A stretch of 64,000 nucleotides of DNA, taken from assembly GCA_026214975.1 (NCBI GenBank), contig CM047806.1, positions 82,817,599 to 82,881,598 on the forward strand, written 5' to 3'. Position 1 is the stretch's first letter, and each line of letters begins with the position of its first letter. The stretch is from Gentiana macrophylla (Eukaryota; Streptophyta; Magnoliopsida; Gentianales; Gentianaceae). Below are positions 59,366-64,000 of this stretch, piece by piece. The position numbers were made by a program, and so were the translations under genes. Under the pieces are notes generated by a model. It had not been told where the DNA came from. It saw only the letters and a list, made by a program, of their open reading frames with translations, and did no database searches.

Positions 59366-60027
59366 GCGGAGTGCCTTGACTTCTTGGGGTGGCTTCAATG
59401 GGCGGATATCCTTAACTGGTTGAAGTTGTTTTGGGCGAATAGCCTTAACTTCATGTAGTGGCTTTAATGGGCATATGGCCTTAGCCGGTTGAAGTTTTTT
59501 TTGGGCGAATAGCCTTAAATTCATGCAGTGGCTTTAATGGGCATATGGCCTTAGCTGGTTGAAGTTGTTTTGGGCGAATAGCCTTAACTTCATGCGGTGG
59601 CTTTAATGGGCGAACTGCCTTAGCCGATTGAAGTTGTCTTGGGTGAATAGCCTTAACTTCATGTAGTGGCTTTAATGGGCATATGGCCTTAGCCGGTTGA
59701 AGTTGTTTTGGGCGAATAGCCTTAACTTCATGCAGTGGCTTTAATGGGCATGTGGCCATAGCCGGTTGAAGTTGTTTTGGGCGAGTAGCCTTAAGTTCAT
59801 GCGGTGGCTTGAATGGGCGAACTGCCTTAGCCGGTTGAAGTTGTTTTAGGCGGATAACCTTAGCTTCACGTGGTGGCCTTAATGGGCATATGGACTTAGC
59901 CGGTTGAAGTTTTTTTGGGCGGATAGCCTTAACTTCATGAGGTGGCTTTATTGGGTGGATAGCCTTAGCCGGTTGAAGTTATTTTGGGCGGATAGCCTTA
60001 ACTTCATGTAGTGGCTTTAATGGGCAT
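59366..60027. repeat. Tandem array, 69-70-bp unit made of two related half-units
   Basis: About 9-10 copies. Each unit joins a ~36-bp half (GGGCGAATAGCCTTAACTTC onward) and a ~33-bp half (GGGCATATGGCCTTAGCCGG onward) that resemble each other. Most units are 69 bp (23 codons). On the minus strand, 59481-59759 is open and encodes a repeated peptide of the type KPLHEVKAIRPKQLQPAKA. The array ends exactly where the third Athila-like LTR starts. Confidence 0.9.
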
Positions 60028-61817
60028 TGATGACGTGGTCGATCAGGTTATAATATACTCGACCACCATAAACCAATACTAGCAAGAGGACTAGGCCCAT
60101 CGTAGTATAGCTATAGTGAATCAAGGTCGATCCCACAGGGAACCAATTGTGGATCATCTTATATACAAACAATTAATTAAACATGTCAAGGAAATAGAGG
60201 CGGTCTACGACCAACATAAAACAAGAAAAGTAAAGACACGACTCGACACAACGTAATTAACCTCCCCAATTATAGTCTTTATCGTTTGGACCTAGATAAT
60301 TTATATAATAAACCGAACTTATTAACTTGTCAATCCGTTTGTATCTATCTTAGATTGGCTACGGGAGTCATCCTCTTTAACTTGACTTAGCACCGAGTTA
60401 GTCGCTAGATCACCGTGATATTGTTACGTGACTTCGCCTTTTAGTGCCTCCATCTCATATAACTCACACGCTATTACGACTCTAAGGATGCCGATATTGA
60501 CCGTACACCTCGCCCAGGCAACATTCCTATGGTTAGGCGTATTTCTAAACGATTACTCAAGCTCTCATCCAACTAGCAATTACCAAGTTATAGTCTCATG
60601 CTAATCTACGACGACGTATAATAAGTGCATGCAATTCCCGAATATAAACCTACCTAGATAACGCCGAACGTCCAAGATCAATTCATAAGCCTACCTAAGA
60701 GTTTTATATTGGTATTTCCTTTTACACGTTTTAATTAAACTAAGTGAGTAACGAGCTATAGCCATACCTACCGAGATAATAAATTCTATTAAGTTAACCT
60801 AACCATAAAGACATGGCTATCTAACGGATAAAACAGGCTCGGTCGGCCGAATAGGTGGGCTCGGTCGATCGAGTGAACTCATTCGGTCACCCGAATCAAT
60901 TTCGTCCCAGTTACATCCCCGAACATATCTCTCGGCGTTTCATCATACGTAATGATTAAACAAGAACTCGTAAAGCATTCATATAAACTAACATAGATAC
61001 ACATTAATTAAACAATGCAGATTCATGAATAAATACTAAGTGTATGACGTAGGTTATGGGATCCCCATAGACAAGGAGTCGCCACATCCCTATCGTCATA
61101 GCCTAGATCTACATCATCTAGCTATGATTAACTAACTCAAACAATTAAGCATAATTGGGAGGGATTAATTGCTTAAAAGAAAAGAAACAGAAAATAAAGG
61201 CTTACATAACTCGCAGCCTTTAAATTGCTGGAAACCTTCAATCTACTTATGCTACATTGCATTAAAATATCAAAGTAGAATTATATTCTAAAGTATGAAA
61301 GGTGTGTTTTACAATTGCTCATAGCTGTTGCTTATATAGGAGTTTCACCGATTTAGGAAGGATCTAGAGGATAAACACGATTAAAGTCGAAACCGCCCGA
61401 CTGCAGGCTCGGTCAACCGAAGGAAGCACTCGGTCGATCAAGCATGAGGCTCGGTCGACCGAACCTGGATTTTCCAAGTTCTCCACGTTTTCGCCCCGCC
61501 TTGCTCCCCACTCCACGCTTCGTGCTGATCTGATTACTTCTTTCGTTTAATGCTCCGATTTTCTTCCTTTATCATCTTGAGATCATTGATTAATTAACAT
61601 TAATCCTCCCGATTTGTTGTGATCTGCAAAATCAATAATTATCGCACAATAAATCGGCTTTAAATAATAAAAACGGCTAAATACCAAATATCATATTAAT
61701 AATCACTTAACATTAAATAATAAATATAAACATGTGATTTAATATGAAATATATATTATTAATCTCGATTTAAGGATAATGTTGATGACATTTACGGGTA
61801 TAATTTGACCGTCATCA
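60028..61817 (-). repeat. LTR of a third Athila-like element
   Basis: About 1790 bp. On its strand it starts TGATGACGGTC at 61817 and ends at about 60028 (CGTCATCA). It shares the family landmarks ACTAGCAAGAGGACTAGG, CATCGTAGTATAG and CAAGGTCGATCCCACAG. Its GC-rich palindromes are built on CTCGGTCGACCGA (about 60838-60895 and 61410-61462), at positions comparable to the different palindromes in the first copy. Confidence 0.75.
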
Positions 61818-61832
61818 ACTACCCCCCACTTA
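61818..61832 (-). other. Polypurine tract of the third Athila-like element
   Basis: On the minus strand this reads TAAGTGGGGGGTAGT, directly next to the LTR. The following ACTTTGATCGTCCCGA (plus strand) also matches the first copy. Confidence 0.8.
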
Positions 61833-64000
61833 GACTTTGATCGTCCCGAACAAAGCATCAATAAGTCATTCCCCAAGACAACATTTTCTATGGTCAGGTC
61901 ATACTTACGCAAGAAGCTCAAGTCAACTCATACTAGTCATGCTCATAAGATATCCATTATTCACTACTGACTATGAATCGAAGTGATGTGTGCAAGTGCA
62001 TTTAGTTTTATATATTCAGTAGCAAGATTAGAGTTTATGCCAACTTCGTAATCTCAACCTACCAACCTCAAAGATTCATACTTCTCAAGCCTTTAAATTT
62101 TTTGAAGCACTAGAGCAATAAGCAAGAGCGTATCTCATAGGGTTTTGGACTTGGAGACCGAGTACTACTCAAAGCCTCTTAAAGAGTTGAATATTCTTTT
62201 CATATCTTCATATTTTTTCAAATACTATCAATCTCAAGGAAGAAAACTTTTAGAGTATCCCCTTTCTTAGATCATGTATAGCATCGAATATTACCACAAG
62301 CGCTGGGCTACTTTGGTAATGTTACTATAAGCCCAAAGGTTCAACATTTTGCTAAAACACGTGTACGCCTCAAGCTTATTACTCGCTTTTGTTGGCAAGA
62401 AGATAAGAATACATCACCAATAAGTATCGACACTAAGTTTACATAACCAATCATCTATACGATGTACACATACTTTCTTCAGTTATTATGATTTGCGCGG
62501 TATACTCGATTCACAAAGTTGAGTAATTGAATAATAAATAACTACTCGCAAAAACGGGCATGAATATTCTTAAATTTACTTAACATAAGTATAAAATGAT
62601 CACGTACTCATGAAACTTGGTTCCTTTCCTATCAATTCTTAGCTAGGAACTCGCAATTCTAAGGGTACGAGATAAATAATATGGTATTTATTCAAATTTT
62701 CAAATTTTCAATTTTTCTACCGTTTCATTCAAATTTCAATCATAACATAGCTAAGTCTCCTACCCCCCACTTAAACATGGCATTGTCCTCAATGACAAAA
62801 ATAAATGAGAAGTTAAGAAAAGACTTAGCTCGAAACGGCTCTCAAGTAAAGGAACAATATCGGAGTAAATGTCAGCACGTAGTGGAGAAGCAAGTGAAAA
62901 CCTGTATAAGCAGACAAACTCCGCGAAACCATTAATAACACCATGTCGATGGAGGTTATAAAATAATGTGGCAGTAATGAGGTATAAATACCTAAAAACA
63001 GTTTAAGCCACTTTATTTTATACAACCAATGACAAGGGAAACCAAAAAGAAAAATACTAAATAGAAAGAAAAATAAACAAGCAACTAAAGATGGTGGTCG
63101 TCATCTACAACCTCCACCGCTTAAATATTCTTAAAACCGGGTGGAGAAGACAACGATCAAAAAGCATAACCCCATGTGGGAAAACACGAGGGTGACTCGA
63201 TCGAAAAGGTATTCAATCCAGAAAAGAGAAACTTGGTAAGGTATACAGATTGAACGCGACCTATTGGCTAAAGATAAAATCAAATACTTAGCGCAGAAAC
63301 TTCTCGCTTCATTGGATATCAACAACTTAGGGAGATGTAGCTACTCCTCGAAATTACTGATAACCCAATGTATCACGTAAAAGTCATAACCGTCATCAAC
63401 AGGGTCGGATCGGTGTGATAGTTCAGAACAAAACTGATCATCTAGAAATGCCGGCATAGACGGAAAAAATGTGAAATTTAAAACTTCCGGTTGTATTTTG
63501 ATCGAACCAAAAACCTTTAAAATCTAGCTAGGGTCAGAGCTACACTTACCCCAACTAGGATCATGAAAATCAAAATGATAAAAGATAATCATTAAAGCTT
63601 AGCAATATTTCAAATTCCGCAACACATAGGTATTGTGTAAACAAAATGGAGGTTGAGAGTATGATGGGTTTAGAAAAAGATACATAGAAGGTTGGGAAGA
63701 AAAGATAAAGGGTGGGTAAGAAATTGTGTTTATGGGTGGGTTGAAAATGGTTAAGGCATTGAGATTGGGTGGGAGAGTGAAACGGATGGAAAGAAAGAGA
63801 GGCGATGAAAGAATGGTTGGAAATGTGAACTGTTGGGGCAGATTGGTGAGAGGATCGAAAAGTTTGAAGGTGAAAAAGTGTAAAGGGAAAGATAAGGATA
63901 GTTGCAGAATGAATTGCGCACCACTTTGAATTTCACTTGGATCACCATTCTAAAAGATTTTGGAAGTTGACCAAAATTGCTCTTGTTCGCACCAATCATT
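61833..64000 (-). mobile_element. 3' interior of the third Athila-like element (continues past the window)
   Basis: Mostly non-coding. A second purine-rich phrase (CCCCCCACTTA on plus) lies at about 62764, as in copy 1, and GACCGAGTACTACTCA at about 62158 is shared with copy 2. No ORF1 or pol is recognised before the window ends. From about 63640 the sequence is rich in GGTGGG/GAAAG runs with overlapping open frames on both strands that look compositional. Confidence 0.55.

Noticed and set aside
59366..60027. CRISPR-like array
   Set aside because: Units are contiguous 69-70-bp tandem repeats without unique spacers, in a plant nuclear context.
63726..63999. Overlapping open frames on both strands at the window end
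   Set aside because: Both result from GGTGGG/GAAAG-biased composition; no recognisable domain and truncated by the window edge.

Overview
The window is nuclear DNA of a flowering plant, most likely a eudicot of the asterid type. The evidence is two intron-rich plant genes, GT-AG introns, and a dense nest of Ty1/copia, Ty3/gypsy, hAT, CACTA-like, LINE and TRIM elements. There is no prokaryotic gene organisation, CRISPR array, rRNA gene or convincing tRNA gene. The lineage call is inference; no search could be run.

Two intact-looking host genes lie in a gene island at about 23.3-36.2 kb. On the plus strand, 23995-29326, an 11-exon gene encodes a 276-residue coiled-coil protein that I do not recognise. 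On the minus strand, 35932-29878, a 14-exon gene encodes a sucrose-phosphate synthase of the SPS4/family C type (1045 codons if one missing base is allowed). The genes converge, with 551 bp between their stop codons. Each carries a small element in an intron: a 509-bp TRIM in intron 8 of the coiled-coil gene and a palindromic MITE-like block in SPS intron 1. As read, the SPS gene has a one-base deletion in exon 6 and a compensating pair of indels in exon 8. A third host-gene trace, a decayed C-terminal exon of transthyretin-like protein (5-hydroxyisourate hydrolase), lies at 1302-1723 on the minus strand.

The rest is a transposon nest. At 1-7 kb are LTR-like fragments, a CACTA-like end, a 1522-bp non-autonomous hAT element with an 8-bp target duplication, and a 382-bp foldback element. 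At 8.5-18.3 kb a decayed copia polyprotein is split inside its reverse transcriptase by a minus-strand Athila-like gypsy element (9726-17182). At 19.0-21.4 kb a gypsy integrase is split by a probable solo LTR and then truncated by a second Athila-like copy (21386 to about 23300). At 36.4-37.3 kb a 19-bp minisatellite sits between perfect 18-bp inverted repeats. At 38.1-41.3 kb a 1.6-kb copia/LTR block is tandemly duplicated. A complete 8.5-kb LTR element without recognisable genes (LARD-like, TSD ACTCA) occupies 42875-51380. A minus-strand copia element (52521-58975) carries an LTR at each end, recognisable gag-protease-integrase-RT-RNase H, and a nested LINE fragment with a 15-bp target duplication. 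The window ends with a 69-70-bp tandem array (59366-60027) abutting a third Athila-like LTR (60028-61817) and its internal sequence.

I did not find a new multi-gene system. The points most worth following are the SPS frameshifts (decay or consensus error), the unknown coiled-coil gene, the Athila-like LTRs that carry different GC-rich palindromes at matching positions, and the 69-bp array that reads as an open 23-residue repeat.
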